Positions 37,052 through 46,442 of a stretch of 64,000 nucleotides of DNA are shown here, one piece after another. A program made the translations under genes and the position numbers. The stretch comes from Pseudonocardia phyllosphaerae. Lineage in GTDB: Bacteria > Actinomycetota > Actinomycetes > Mycobacteriales > Pseudonocardiaceae. The notes beneath the pieces are model-generated. The model saw nothing but the letters and a program-made list of their open reading frames with translations, was not told the origin of the DNA and made no database searches. Each line of letters begins with the position of its first letter. The stretch's first letter is position 1. The DNA lies in NCBI RefSeq assembly GCF_046546475.1, contig NZ_JBKGXS010000013.1, positions 26,733-90,732 on the forward strand, written 5' to 3'.

Positions 37052-37945
37052 GTGTCCGAACCCACCAACGGTCCCGTCGTCTCGGTCTGCATTCCGCTAT
37101 ACAAGAAGGAACGCTTCGTCGCCCGAACCGTGCAGAGCGTGCTGGAACAGACCTTCACCGACTTCGAGCTCGTCGTCCTGCACAACGCGAGTCCCGATCG
37201 CAGCGCGGAGATTGTCGAGTCCTTCGATGACCCCAGAATCCGTATTTTTCATAATGCAGAGACCATCCCGGGCCCGGACAATGCGAAGAAGGTGGCGTCG
37301 CTGGCCACCGCGCCTCTGATGAAGATCGTCGCAGCCGACGACATGTTGCACCCGACGCTATTGGAACGCCAGGTCGCTGTATTGGCCGATCCCGGCGTCG
37401 CCGTCGTGAGCTGTCGGCAGAACATGATCGACGAGAACGACCGGGTGATGTATCCGGACCGGAGCCTGCGTAGCACCGACCTCGTGGGTCGGCAGGACCG
37501 TACGACGGTAGTCCGTCGCGTCGTCCGGCACACCGGAAATCCGGTGGGCGCCTTCTGCAACCTGATGTTCCGTCGCACCGACCTCGATGCGATTGGTGGC
37601 TTCCCGGATGCCCCGTGGGTGGCTCACGACCTGGCACTCGCGCTGGGACTGCTCTCGCGCGGTGACTTCGTCGGCCTCCCGGAGACGCTGGTGGACTTCA
37701 GGATCGCGTCCGGCTCCTCGTCCGCCGACGACGGCGAGGAGGGCTTGGCCGAGCAGGTCGCGTACATCGAGGGGCTACGCCGGAAGAACGCTCCGATCCT
37801 GCGCTGGAGCGACGCCTTGTACAGCTCGCTGCGGTTACCACTGATGCGGGCTCGGCACCGGATGATCGTGGCCGCCGCCGGCCCCAAGACCGACCTCCGT
37901 ACCCGAGCCGCGCAGCGGGTGCTGGGTCTCAGCCGCGCTGCCTGA
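37052..37945 (+). CDS. Glycosyltransferase family 2
   Basis: 297 residues from a GTG with AGGGAG at 37037. The GT-A signature is clear: VSVCIPLYKKERFVARTVQSVLEQTFTDFELVVLHN, the acidic pair in KIVAADDMLHP, and FRRTDLDAIGGFPD near the acceptor site. Two short hydrophobic helices near the C-terminus are possible but weak, so it is probably a peripheral membrane enzyme. It would add one sugar to the exopolysaccharide repeat unit. Confidence 0.88.
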   Translation: MSEPTNGPVVSVCIPLYKKERFVARTVQSVLEQTFTDFELVVLHNASPDRSAEIVESFDDPRIRIFHNAETIPGPDNAKKVASLATAPLMKIVAADDMLHPTLLERQVAVLADPGVAVVSCRQNMIDENDRVMYPDRSLRSTDLVGRQDRTTVVRRVVRHTGNPVGAFCNLMFRRTDLDAIGGFPDAPWVAHDLALALGLLSRGDFVGLPETLVDFRIASGSSSADDGEEGLAEQVAYIEGLRRKNAPILRWSDALYSSLRLPLMRARHRMIVAAAGPKTDLRTRAAQRVLGLSRAA

Positions 37946-37983
37946 GCCATCACCAAGGCGGGTTCGGCCAACAAGGACGTCCG

Positions 37984-39246
37984 TCAGATCGCAGTCGAGA
38001 CGGCCTCTCCCGCAGCCCTTGTCGCACGGCTAGCCGCGAGCCGTTCCACCCAAGCAAGGTAGCGCGACCGCGCCGCGTCCTCCGCCAGAACCGACCTCGC
38101 GTAGGCTCGACCGCGCTCGCCAAAGCCCAAGGCGACTGCAGGATCGGATGCAAGTTCGAGGGTCGTCCGCAACAACGCTGCCGGGTCCCCCGGCTCAGTC
38201 CGTACCCCGCCCCCGGAGAGCGCGATCTCGGTCGCCGCAGCGCTGCGCTCGTCGGTCGCCGCAACGACCGGCCGCCCAGCGGCGAAGTACGAGGTCAGCT
38301 TGCTTGGCACGCACATCTCAGCGATGCCGGGCAACTCGTTCAGCACGAGGACGTCGGCAGCCGCGAGTGTGTCCGGGAACTCGTCCTTCGGCAGTGGGTC
38401 GACGAACGACACCCGGTCGCAGCCGATCGCCAGTTCCTCCAGGGCCGCCCGCTGGTTACCGTCACCGAGCAGCACATACCTGACATTGCGGCCTGCTGCC
38501 TGCGCGAGCCGTGCGGCCTCGACGACGGACTCGAGGCCCTGCTTGGCCCCGATGTTCCCGGCGTGCAGCGCGATCGTCTCATTCTCGTCCCAGCCGAGCC
38601 GCGCACGAGTCTCGGCGCGCCCACTCGTCGCCGGCCTCGCGTGCGTCCAGTTCGGGATGATCGAGATGCGCGACGGGTCCACACCCAACTCGACCATCGA
38701 CTCACGGAACGTGTCGTGGATGGCAACGACGCCGTCGGCCCGGGACAGCAGGGCCCGCTCGAGCGTCGTGGCCGCGCGGGCGGCCCGCCCTCCCATCACA
38801 CCGGTCTCGGCGAGTGCGCGACCGTAGAGATCCTGGACCACGACGCCGAGTGCCGTCTGTCCGGACCGGCGCCGTAGCAACCCGGCGGCGACGGTGAGCA
38901 GCGCTGGACTGATGGCGACTACGACGTCCAGGCGGGCCGGGAGGGCGGTGGCAGTGTGTGCCGCGAAGGCCGCCTCGGCGAGGATCCTGCTTGCTCCGGT
39001 CGGGTTCGACGGCACCGGGTGCCGGAGTCGAGTCACTGTTGCGGCACCGTCGGTCTCGTGTCGGCGCAGTCCGGTGTACCCGTCGGGGATCCGCCACCAG
39101 GGATAATGCGGAAATCCGGTCAGTACGTGGACGTCATGACCAGCATCGCCGAGGAAGCGGACCATGTTCGACGTATAAGGTGCAATACCCGTGGGCTCGG
39201 GCTCGTAGTTGAGCCCGAGCACGGCGATACGGAGCGGCACGACCAT
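37984..39246 (-). CDS. Glycosyltransferase family 4 (WcaI/WbuB-like)
   Basis: 420 residues from the ATG at 39246 reading MVVPLRIAVLGLNYEPEPTG, followed by VLTGFPHYPWW, ALHAGNIGAKQGLESVVEAARL and MCVPSKLTSYFAAGRPVVAATD. The opening GLNYxPExTG and TGFPxYP motifs are characteristic of the WcaI/WbuB group, which often transfer fucose-like sugars. With gmd and fcl in the same locus, a GDP-fucose donor is a reasonable guess (inference). It is followed upstream in transcription by the CelD-like gene, 31 bases away. Confidence 0.88.
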   Translation of the reverse strand: MVVPLRIAVLGLNYEPEPTGIAPYTSNMVRFLGDAGHDVHVLTGFPHYPWWRIPDGYTGLRRHETDGAATVTRLRHPVPSNPTGASRILAEAAFAAHTATALPARLDVVVAISPALLTVAAGLLRRRSGQTALGVVVQDLYGRALAETGVMGGRAARAATTLERALLSRADGVVAIHDTFRESMVELGVDPSRISIIPNWTHARPATSGRAETRARLGWDENETIALHAGNIGAKQGLESVVEAARLAQAAGRNVRYVLLGDGNQRAALEELAIGCDRVSFVDPLPKDEFPDTLAAADVLVLNELPGIAEMCVPSKLTSYFAAGRPVVAATDERSAAATEIALSGGGVRTEPGDPAALLRTTLELASDPAVALGFGERGRAYARSVLAEDAARSRYLAWVERLAASRATRAAGEAVSTAI

Positions 39247-39277
39247 CCGCGATCCCCCGATTCGATTGGTTCGCTGT

Positions 39278-40492
39278 TCACTGCCGTGGCTCCGACTGTC
39301 CCGGAGCACTGTCCTCCTGAGGAGGCTTCGTCGCGGCCCGGAACGAGGCGACACGCACCCCAAGGGCACGCCCCCGGGCCCGGACGCGCGGTCCGAGCAC
39401 CTCGGCCAGCCGACGACCGGCACGCTCGGCAACGCGCCCGATGCACAGCCCGGCCAACATAGGGAACGAGCGAGGCTCCCGTGGAACGATTGAGCACCAG
39501 CGCAACGGAGCATCCCCGGTCGCGAACCGGATCTTGTACGAGGCATCGCCTCCCGACAGATCCAGCCGACGATCACCACGGGCAAAGCAGTCCTGCACAG
39601 CCAGCCACAATGTGATGACCGACGGCTTGAGACTCGCCCAGGCCTCGTCGAAGCCGCTGTTCCAGTGCAGCGTTTCCCCACCAGCACTGATCAGGGCGTG
39701 GCCGCATACCAGACGCCCTTCGGCCTCGAGTATCCACAGGCGCATCCGGCCGTCGCCGAGCATGTCCTTGGCGGCCCGCACGACGGCCGGCTCGGTACTC
39801 GCCCCGAGACCAGAGCCACCCATATGGCTCCACCTCCGGTGATGGAGCTCCATCATGTCGTGGATGACCGTCGGAGCCTCGGCTGCGTCCGTCACCGCCC
39901 GGAACGACCCGCCAAGCTTCTCCAGGTTGCGCCGCCCTCGACGCATCTGCTGGCGGAAGTTGCTACTGCGCGCCGCAAGCCAGGCCTCGTGGTCTCCGTC
40001 CATCTCGACGACAGGCGCCGGAGCCCGTCTCCAGTCGACCACCCGGGCCGGGCGCCCTGGCCACGTCGTCGCAATCAGCTCTGGCCAGGGCTCCTCCGCG
40101 TCGATCGCCTCCAGAGCGACCGCGGTCGGGACCGGGGTGGACCAGGCGAGGGCATCGGCGACGGCGACGGCGATCTCACACTCACGACCCGGCTCAGCCA
40201 GTGGTCCGACCCGGTGGGTAAACCCGGCCGCGAACGGCTTGTAGACGCTCCGCCTACCGCGCGCCCGCTCGAGGTGGAAGGGGGCGATACCGACGAGCCG
40301 GTCCCCTTCGAGCACCACGACCACCCGAGCACGTGCCCCAGCGGGCGCAGCCACGTTCTCCCACCACGCCAGCAGCCAGGCCGGGGAGCTCGCAGGACGC
40401 CCAGTCGCAACCGCAAGAGCGTCCCAGGCAGGGATCCATCTCTCGAGTGAACGGATGTTGTCAACGACGATCGCGTTCAGAGTGCCCGGCAT
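39278..40492 (-). CDS. GNAT-fold acetyltransferase, CelD/BcsL family (BioF2-like)
   Basis: 404 residues. The FemAB/BioF2-type acyltransferase pattern is seen in ARSSNFRQQMRRGRRNLEK, GRLVCGHALIS, LHWNSGFDEAWASLKPSVITLWLAVQDC and LDLSGGDASYKIRFATG. This family modifies exopolysaccharides, for example in cellulose and EPS loci, probably transferring an acyl group to a lipid-linked sugar. It is the first gene of a two-gene minus-strand unit, starting at ATG 40492 next to the long intergenic region. Confidence 0.85.
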   Translation of the reverse strand: MPGTLNAIVVDNIRSLERWIPAWDALAVATGRPASSPAWLLAWWENVAAPAGARARVVVVLEGDRLVGIAPFHLERARGRRSVYKPFAAGFTHRVGPLAEPGRECEIAVAVADALAWSTPVPTAVALEAIDAEEPWPELIATTWPGRPARVVDWRRAPAPVVEMDGDHEAWLAARSSNFRQQMRRGRRNLEKLGGSFRAVTDAAEAPTVIHDMMELHHRRWSHMGGSGLGASTEPAVVRAAKDMLGDGRMRLWILEAEGRLVCGHALISAGGETLHWNSGFDEAWASLKPSVITLWLAVQDCFARGDRRLDLSGGDASYKIRFATGDAPLRWCSIVPREPRSFPMLAGLCIGRVAERAGRRLAEVLGPRVRARGRALGVRVASFRAATKPPQEDSAPGQSEPRQ

Positions 40493-41004
40493 CGTGTCAC
40501 TCCTCAGGTTGCCATCCGCCTGCTCCTCGCACCTCCACGGTGTGGCGTTACTGCTCCGCGCTCCCGGTCACCCACCCCATTGGAGCAGACACGACCAAGG
40601 TGACCTCAGTGCACGCACGCCTACTTACTCATACAGTCAATTTTTTGTCCGCTTTGCCCGATCCGTCGCAAGCAATGAGCCTCAGATTAGCCCATACCGT
40701 CCCATGTGAGCGGCATTTGCAGCAGTTACCCCATCCGAGCAGTCTTGTCGCGCACACTTGAGTACTCTCCTTGCCTCCGCAGTCGGCGTCACGGATCGCA
40801 TCCCGCGAGGCCACCTGAAGATCGATCGAGCGCGCCCACTCTCCGTAGCTTGACGACCACGCTCGGTCATATTCCGTCGTGGAGGCCGCCCCTTGAGCTC
40901 ATGGAAGATCCGGCTCAATCCCCGTAGAGGCGTAACGCGCACCCCTGGCGCATCGAGGCTTTGACAAGAGAATCATCTCCACACCAGCATCCGGGGGCTG
41001 CAAC
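40493..41004. other. Long divergent intergenic region, lower GC
   Basis: A 512-base gene-free stretch between the CelD-like gene (minus) and gmd (plus), clearly richer in A and T than its surroundings, including a run of six T at 40641-40646. No ORF here has coding character or similarity. It must hold promoters for both sides. A TTGACA at 40961-40966 is followed 18 bases later by CAGCAT (40985-40990), a possible weak promoter for gmd about 15-40 bases before its ATG. It also marks the right border of the less GC-biased part of the cluster. I see no repeat or RNA structure that I can support. Confidence 0.6.
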
Positions 41005-42018
41005 ATGTCCGACAATTCGCGACGCGCATTGATCACCGGTATCACCGGACAGGACGGCTCGTACCTGGCCGAGCTCCTGCTGGCGAAGGGCTACCAGGTC
41101 CACGGCCTCATCCGCCGTGCCTCGACCTTCAACACCGGCCGGATCGAGCACCTCTACCAGGACCCGCACGATCCCGACGCACGCCTGTTCCTGCACTACG
41201 GCGACCTCACCGACTCCAGCCGGCTCGTCACGCTGATCGAGAAGATCCACCCCGACGAGGTCTACCACCTGGCCGCCCAGTCCCACGTCCGCGTCTCGTT
41301 CGACGAACCCGAGTACACCGGCAACACCACCGGTGTCGGCACCACCCGCCTGCTCGAGGCCATCCGCATGGTCGGCGTCGACTGCCGCTTCTACCAGGCC
41401 TCGTCCTCGGAGATGTTCGGCGCGACCCCGCCCCCGCAGAGCGAGGACACGCCCTTCTACCCGCGCTCGCCCTACGGCGCCGCGAAGGTCTACGGCTACT
41501 GGATCGCCCGCAACTACCGCGAGGCCCACAACCTGTTCGCCGTCAACGGGATCCTGTTCAACCACGAGTCCCCGCGCCGCGGCGAGACCTTCGTGACCCG
41601 CAAGATCGCCCGCGCCGCCGCCCGCATCGCGCTGGGCATCGACCGCAACGTCTACCTCGGCAACCTCGACGCCGTCCGCGACTGGGGCTACGCCCCCGAA
41701 TACGTCGAGGGCATGTGGCGGATGCTCCAGGCCGACGAGCCCACCGACTACGTCCTGGCCACCGGCACCGCCTACACCGTCCGTGACTTCGTCCGGTTCT
41801 GCTTCGAGCACGTGAACCTCGACTGGGAGGACCACGTCCGCTTCGACGAGTCCTACCTGCGCCCCACCGAGGTCGACTCGCTCATCGGCGACGCCAGCAA
41901 GGCCCACGAGCTGCTCGACTGGAAGGCACAGACGCTGCCCCCCGAACTGGCGAAGATCATGACCCAGGCGGAGCTCGACGGTCACGCGCCGTCGCCGGGG
42001 ATTCATCCGATCCGGTAA
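41005..42018 (+). CDS. gmd: GDP-mannose 4,6-dehydratase
   Basis: 337 residues. GITGQDGSYLAELLL cofactor loop, LIRRASTFNTGRI, HLAAQSHVRVSFDEPEYT, SSSEMFG and YGAAKVYGYW with NHESPRRGETFVTRKI are diagnostic. It converts GDP-mannose to GDP-4-keto-6-deoxymannose, the precursor of GDP-fucose via fcl at 43640. The region before the ATG carries GGGGG as ribosome binding site. Codon use is strongly C-ending, unlike the less biased genes immediately to the left. Confidence 0.96.
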   Translation: MSDNSRRALITGITGQDGSYLAELLLAKGYQVHGLIRRASTFNTGRIEHLYQDPHDPDARLFLHYGDLTDSSRLVTLIEKIHPDEVYHLAAQSHVRVSFDEPEYTGNTTGVGTTRLLEAIRMVGVDCRFYQASSSEMFGATPPPQSEDTPFYPRSPYGAAKVYGYWIARNYREAHNLFAVNGILFNHESPRRGETFVTRKIARAAARIALGIDRNVYLGNLDAVRDWGYAPEYVEGMWRMLQADEPTDYVLATGTAYTVRDFVRFCFEHVNLDWEDHVRFDESYLRPTEVDSLIGDASKAHELLDWKAQTLPPELAKIMTQAELDGHAPSPGIHPIR

Positions 42019-42122
42019 CGCAATCCTGCCTGTCTACGACAGAACGGGTACGCGAGAGATCGGCGCCGATCCCCAGCGGAGCCATCGCTCAGGACTCGCC
42101 ATGCTGAAGGAGCAGTACCGCT

Positions 42123-43640
42123 GTGAGCACGCATCACGAGGTATCCCGTGGTTCGGAGGGGTCATCCCGTCCGGACCGGGAACGGGGCTCGCCCGCCGTC
42201 CCACGCCCGCGTCGCCGTCCCCGCGCGGTCGAGGTCGAGGCACCGCGCTGGCAGCGCCGGTTCTCGATGGCCGTCGCGATCGGTGACCTGCTGACCATCA
42301 CCGTCGTCGTCACCCTGTGTGTGGTGCACGGGCTCCCCGGCTTCGAGGCCGGTGACCGTGCACGGATCGGGAGCGGCCTGCTCGCCGCCGCGCTGCTGGC
42401 GGTGGCGCTGCCGCTGTGCCACGCGTGGGACTCCCGCGTCCTCGGCCAGGGCTCGGACGAGTTCGTCCGCCTGGCCCGTGCCGTCCTGCTCGCCGACGTC
42501 GTGCTCGCGCTCGGTGGCCTGTCGATGATGGTCCAGTCGTCGCGGGAGTGGGTCTTCCTGCTCGTCCCGCTGACCGGCGTCGCGATGCTCGTGACCCGCT
42601 TCGTGCTGCGCAAGTGCCTGCACCACCAGCGCGGGCGCGGCCGCGGGCTGCTGCCCGTACTGGCCGTCGGCTCCGAGGAGGCGGTGACCGACCTGATCCG
42701 CCGCACCCGGCGCGACCCGTACTTCGGCTGGAAGGTCACCGGCGTCTGCACACCGACCGGCACCGGCACCGCCGAGAGCCACCTGGTCGACGACGTCCCG
42801 GTGCTCGGTGACCTGGACTCGGTCCCGAGCCTGGCCGGCAGCGGGGAACACGGCGTCGTCGCGGTCTGCCAGGCTCCGGGCTGGGGCCCCGCCCGGCTGC
42901 GCCGGCTCACCTGGCACCTGGAGGGGGCGGGCACGGAGGTCGCCGTCGACCCGGGCCTGATGGAGATCGCCGGGCCCCGCCTGCACATCAGCCCGGTGGA
43001 CGGGATGCCGCTGCTGCGGCTGTCCGAGCCGAGCTTCAGCGGGCTGTCCCGGGTGCTCAAGCACACCACCGACAAGGCCGTGGCCGGCCTCATCCTGCTC
43101 CTGGTCGCGCCTGTTTTCCTGGTGATCGCCCTGTCGGTGAAGCTGCACGACCGAGGCCCGGTGTTCTTCCGCCAGGAGCGCGTCGGCACCAACGGCCGCA
43201 CCTTCGGAATGATCAAGTTCCGGTCGATGGTCGTCGACGCCGAGGCCCGCCTCGCGCAGCTGACCAACGACCACGCCGAGGGCCCGCTGTTCAAGATGCG
43301 CCGCGACCCGCGGATCACCCCGGTCGGCGCGCTGCTGCGCAAGTACTCGCTCGACGAGCTCCCCCAGCTGCTCAACGTGCTCAACGGCTCGATGAGCCTG
43401 GTCGGCCCGCGCCCGCCGCTGCCGCGTGAGGTCGCCTCCTACGCCGACGACGCGCGCCGCCGCCTGCTCGTCCGTCCCGGCATGACCGGGCTGTGGCAGG
43501 TCAGCGGCCGCAGTTCCCTCACCTGGGAGGAGTCGGTCAGACTGGACCTGCGCTACGTCGAGAACTGGTCCCCGGCGCTGGACCTGCTGATCCTGTGGAA
43601 GACGTTCGGCGCCGTCGTGCGCTCGAGGGGGGCCTACTGA
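42123..43640 (+). CDS. Polyprenyl-phosphate hexose-1-phosphate transferase, long form (WbaP/CpsE-like)
   Basis: 505 residues from a GTG with AAGGAG at 42106. Five membrane helices and a Rossmann-like middle region (LLPVLAVGSEEAVTDLI) precede the catalytic bacterial sugar transferase domain: KLHDRGPVFFRQERVG, MIKFRSMVVDAEARL, LRKYSLDELPQLLNVLNGSMSLVGPRP and TGLWQVSGRSSLTW. It loads hexose-1-phosphate onto undecaprenyl phosphate and so starts the repeat unit. A shorter paralogue is at 48455. Its stop overlaps the fcl start (TGATG). Confidence 0.93.
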   Translation: MSTHHEVSRGSEGSSRPDRERGSPAVPRPRRRPRAVEVEAPRWQRRFSMAVAIGDLLTITVVVTLCVVHGLPGFEAGDRARIGSGLLAAALLAVALPLCHAWDSRVLGQGSDEFVRLARAVLLADVVLALGGLSMMVQSSREWVFLLVPLTGVAMLVTRFVLRKCLHHQRGRGRGLLPVLAVGSEEAVTDLIRRTRRDPYFGWKVTGVCTPTGTGTAESHLVDDVPVLGDLDSVPSLAGSGEHGVVAVCQAPGWGPARLRRLTWHLEGAGTEVAVDPGLMEIAGPRLHISPVDGMPLLRLSEPSFSGLSRVLKHTTDKAVAGLILLLVAPVFLVIALSVKLHDRGPVFFRQERVGTNGRTFGMIKFRSMVVDAEARLAQLTNDHAEGPLFKMRRDPRITPVGALLRKYSLDELPQLLNVLNGSMSLVGPRPPLPREVASYADDARRRLLVRPGMTGLWQVSGRSSLTWEESVRLDLRYVENWSPALDLLILWKTFGAVVRSRGAY

Positions 43641-44590
43641 TGCTGGACCGTTCCGCACGGCTCTACATCGCCGGGAGGCGCGGCCTCGCCGGGTCGGCCA
43701 TCTCCCGCGCCGCCGAGGCCGCCGGGTTCACCGACGTCGTCGGCGCCACCTCCGCCAAGGTCGACCTGCGCGACCGCACCGCCGTGTTCGACCACCTGCT
43801 CGAGGTCCGCCCGCACGCCCTGGTCCTCGCCGCGGCCAAGGTCGGCGGCATCGTCGCCAACGACACCTACCCAGCCGACTTCCTGTCCGAGAACCTGCGG
43901 ATCCAGACCAACGTCCTCGACGCCGCGCACGCCGCCGGCGTCGGGCGCCTGCTGTTCCTCGGCTCGTCCTGCATCTACCCCAAGTACGCCGAACAGCCGA
44001 TCCAGGAGTCCAGCCTGCTCACCGGCGCGCTGGAACCCACCAACGACGCCTACGCCGTCGCCAAGATCGCCGGCATCATGGCCGTCCAGTCCGCCCGCAA
44101 GCAGTACGGCCTGCCCTGGATCTCGGCCATGCCCACCAACCTCTACGGGCCCGGCGACAACTTCCACCCCACCCACAGCCACGTCCTGCCCGCCCTGATC
44201 CGCCGCTTCCACGAGGCCCGCGAGAACGGCACCGACCAGGTCGTGCTCTGGGGCACCGGCACCCCGCGCCGCGAGTTCCTGCACGTCGACGACCTCGGCC
44301 GCGCGATCATCCACCTGCTCGACCACTACGACGACCCGCAGACCATCAACGTCGGCACCGGCACCGACCTCACCATCCGCGAGCTCGCCGACACCGTCGC
44401 CGACGTCGTCGGCTACACCGGCGAGATCGTCCAGGACACCACCAGGCCCGACGGCACCCCGCGCAAGCTGCTCGACACCAGCCGGATCAACGCCCTCGGC
44501 TGGGAGCCCCGCATCGAGCTGCGCGAGGGCATCACCGACACCTACCGCTGGTTCCTCGACCACCACACCGAGGCCCGCCTCGGCACGTGA
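43640..44590 (+). CDS. fcl: GDP-L-fucose synthase
   Basis: 316 residues. It has AGRRGLAGSAI as cofactor loop, VLAAAKVGGIVAN, LFLGSSCIYPKYAEQPI, AYAVAKIAG and TNLYGPGDNFHPTHSHVLPALI, the exact pattern of the 3,5-epimerase/4-reductase. Together with Gmd it makes GDP-L-fucose. The ATG overlaps the stop of the transferase gene. Third codon positions are C-rich as in gmd. It ends 41 bases before the next coding start, and the iron-box-like element begins 24 bases after its stop. Confidence 0.96.
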   Translation: MLDRSARLYIAGRRGLAGSAISRAAEAAGFTDVVGATSAKVDLRDRTAVFDHLLEVRPHALVLAAAKVGGIVANDTYPADFLSENLRIQTNVLDAAHAAGVGRLLFLGSSCIYPKYAEQPIQESSLLTGALEPTNDAYAVAKIAGIMAVQSARKQYGLPWISAMPTNLYGPGDNFHPTHSHVLPALIRRFHEARENGTDQVVLWGTGTPRREFLHVDDLGRAIIHLLDHYDDPQTINVGTGTDLTIRELADTVADVVGYTGEIVQDTTRPDGTPRKLLDTSRINALGWEPRIELREGITDTYRWFLDHHTEARLGT

Positions 44591-44614
44591 CGAGGCCTGG
44601 CCAACCTGGTTCGC

Positions 44615-44633
44615 TTAGGTAAGCTTTCCCTGT
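44615..44633 (+). promoter_or_regulatory. DtxR/IdeR iron-box-like operator
   Basis: TTAGGTAAGCTTTCCCTGT at 44615-44633 matches about 12 of 19 positions of the actinobacterial iron-repressor consensus TTAGGTTAGGCTAACCTAA, with a well preserved left half-site and a central AAGCTT. It abuts the GTG of the iron-type binding protein gene. Repression by iron-loaded DtxR/IdeR is inferred from the site and from the gene it precedes. Confidence 0.6.
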
Positions 44634-45621
44634 GCACCGGTATCCCGTGGCCCTGCTCGCGGTCCTGCTCCTCGCGCTGGCGGGCTGCTCCTCCGGGGAC
44701 ACCCCGCCCCCGGCGGCGGCGCCGTCGGCCGACGGCGCCTTCCCGACGACGATCGACTCCGCACTCGGCCCGGTGACCATCCCGGCCGAGCCGCAGCGCG
44801 TCGTCACGGTCGGCTGGGGCAGCCAGGACGCGGCGCTCGCGCTCGGCGTCGTCCCGGTCGGGATGCCCGACATGACCGGTGACACCGACGACGGCGGCGG
44901 CATCCTGCCGTGGGACAAGGACAAGCTGCAGGGGCAGAACCCGACGCTGCTGAACTCGACGTCGTCGGACCTGCCGTTCGAGCAGATCACCGCGCTGAAG
45001 CCGGACGTGATCCTCGCGGTGAACTCGGGCCTGACCCCCGAGCAGTACTCCACGCTGTCCAAGATCGCGCCGACGGTCGCCTACCCGGGCAAGCCGTTCC
45101 TGACGTCGTGGCAGGACCAGATCAAGCTCGTCGGCCAGGCGCTCGGCGAGCCGCAGAAGGCCGCGGACCTGCAGCGTTCCACCGAGGAGACGATCGCGAA
45201 GGCCAAGGCCGCGCATCCGGAGTTCGCCGGGAAGAAGGCCGCGTTCGGCTCGGCCACCGAGCCCGGCTCCTACAACCTGTACCTGCAGTCGGACTCGCGG
45301 GTGCAGCTGCTGCACGAGCTCGGCTTCGCGGTCTCCCCCGGCCTGCCGACGACCGCGCCGTCGTTCGCCGCGAAGGTCAGCATGGAACAGGTCGGCAGGC
45401 TCGACGCCGACGTGCTCGTCTCCTGGTACCTCGCCGAGGACGTCCGCAGGCAGGTCGAGGCCAACCCGGTCTTCCAGCGCAGCCCCGCGGTGCAGCGCAA
45501 GGGCTACGTCCCGCTGACCGACCCGGCGATGGTGTACGCGACGTCGGCGGTGACCGTGCTCAGCCTCCCGTGGATGCTCGACCGCTACCTGCCGGAGCTC
45601 TCCAAGGCCGCCAAGGGGTGA
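44632..45621 (+). CDS. Iron-siderophore ABC transporter substrate-binding lipoprotein
   Basis: 329 residues from a GTG. The lipobox ALAGC follows a short signal peptide (VALLAVLLLALAGC). The binding-protein fold shows PAEPQRVVTVGWGSQDAALALGVVPVG, FEQITALKPDVILAVNSGLTPEQY and TVAYPGKPFLTSWQDQIKLVGQALG, the FepB/FhuD-like pattern. It would bind a ferric siderophore outside the membrane. No permease or ATPase gene is nearby, so it must use a transporter encoded elsewhere. It is preceded by the iron box and starts a chain of three overlapping genes. Confidence 0.9.
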   Translation: MHRYPVALLAVLLLALAGCSSGDTPPPAAAPSADGAFPTTIDSALGPVTIPAEPQRVVTVGWGSQDAALALGVVPVGMPDMTGDTDDGGGILPWDKDKLQGQNPTLLNSTSSDLPFEQITALKPDVILAVNSGLTPEQYSTLSKIAPTVAYPGKPFLTSWQDQIKLVGQALGEPQKAADLQRSTEETIAKAKAAHPEFAGKKAAFGSATEPGSYNLYLQSDSRVQLLHELGFAVSPGLPTTAPSFAAKVSMEQVGRLDADVLVSWYLAEDVRRQVEANPVFQRSPAVQRKGYVPLTDPAMVYATSAVTVLSLPWMLDRYLPELSKAAKG

Positions 45622-46442
45622 CCTGCGCGGACCTGATCGACGAGCTCGCCGCCGGTGCACGGGTCCTCGGCTGGTCCGAGGGCCTGCACAACCGGGCCGA
45701 GTTCCTCCGCGCCCGCAACGCCGTCGTCGCACACCTGGTGCGGCGCGGCACGCTGCGGGTCGTCGCGGCGGAGACGAACTTCGCGCTCTCGCGCCCCGTC
45801 GACGCCTGGCTGGGCGGCGCCGGCCCGGACACCCCGCCCGAGGACGTCGTGCACGGCGTCTGGTCGTGGAACCGGACCGGCCTGCGCGACAACGCCGTGC
45901 TGCTGCGGTGGCTGCGCCGGCACAACGCGGGTGTCCCGCCGCAGCGGCGGGTGCGGTTCGTCGGGCTGGACGCGTTCGGCGCCACCCGCCCGGCGCCCGC
46001 CGCACTTCCGGCCGAGGACGTGGCCCTGGCCGACGAGCTGCGCGCCGTCGCCGCGGCGCACGCCGACCACCGCGACGTCGACGTCCGCGACGGCGCCCAG
46101 CACCGCGCCCTGTGCGCGGTCGCCGACCGGTTCCCCGGCGAGCGGATCCTGCTGTTCGAGCAGGTCGGGCACCTGGACCCGGGCCTGCCCGGCTCGCTGG
46201 GCGCCCGGCTGCGCGAGCACGGGCCGGGCCCGTTCACGGCCGTCGCCGCGGTCTGGCGCGACGGCGAGCCCGACGTGTCGTTCCCGCTGGGGCGCTACGC
46301 CGGGCTGAGCCGGCGGCTCGCGTCGTCGCCGCTGCGGCCCGGGCCGTCGGGCACCGGGCTGCTGGACCTGCGCGGCACCGGGTCGGACTTCGCCGCCGCG
46401 TTGTACACACCCGCACTCTCCAACGCCGAGGAGTTCCGATGA
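45618..46442 (+). CDS. Erythromycin esterase-like family protein
   Basis: 274 residues from a GTG that overlaps the previous stop (GTGA). It resembles the Ere/succinoglycan-biosynthesis family: LGWSEGLHNRAEFLRARNAVVAHLVRR, VVAAETNFALSRPVDAWL, VHGVWSWNRTGLRDNAVLLRWLRRHN and VRFVGLDAFG, including the Glu/His pairs that bind the catalytic centre in Ere enzymes. It is much shorter than erythromycin esterases (about 400 residues), so macrolide hydrolysis is doubtful. Lying between an iron-siderophore binding protein and a monooxygenase, it might hydrolyse an ester in a siderophore. That is inference. Confidence 0.75.
   Translation: MTCADLIDELAAGARVLGWSEGLHNRAEFLRARNAVVAHLVRRGTLRVVAAETNFALSRPVDAWLGGAGPDTPPEDVVHGVWSWNRTGLRDNAVLLRWLRRHNAGVPPQRRVRFVGLDAFGATRPAPAALPAEDVALADELRAVAAAHADHRDVDVRDGAQHRALCAVADRFPGERILLFEQVGHLDPGLPGSLGARLREHGPGPFTAVAAVWRDGEPDVSFPLGRYAGLSRRLASSPLRPGPSGTGLLDLRGTGSDFAAALYTPALSNAEEFR

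Noticed and set aside
45618..46442. Macrolide resistance gene
   Set aside because: Family resemblance only; short length and the iron-related operon argue against it.
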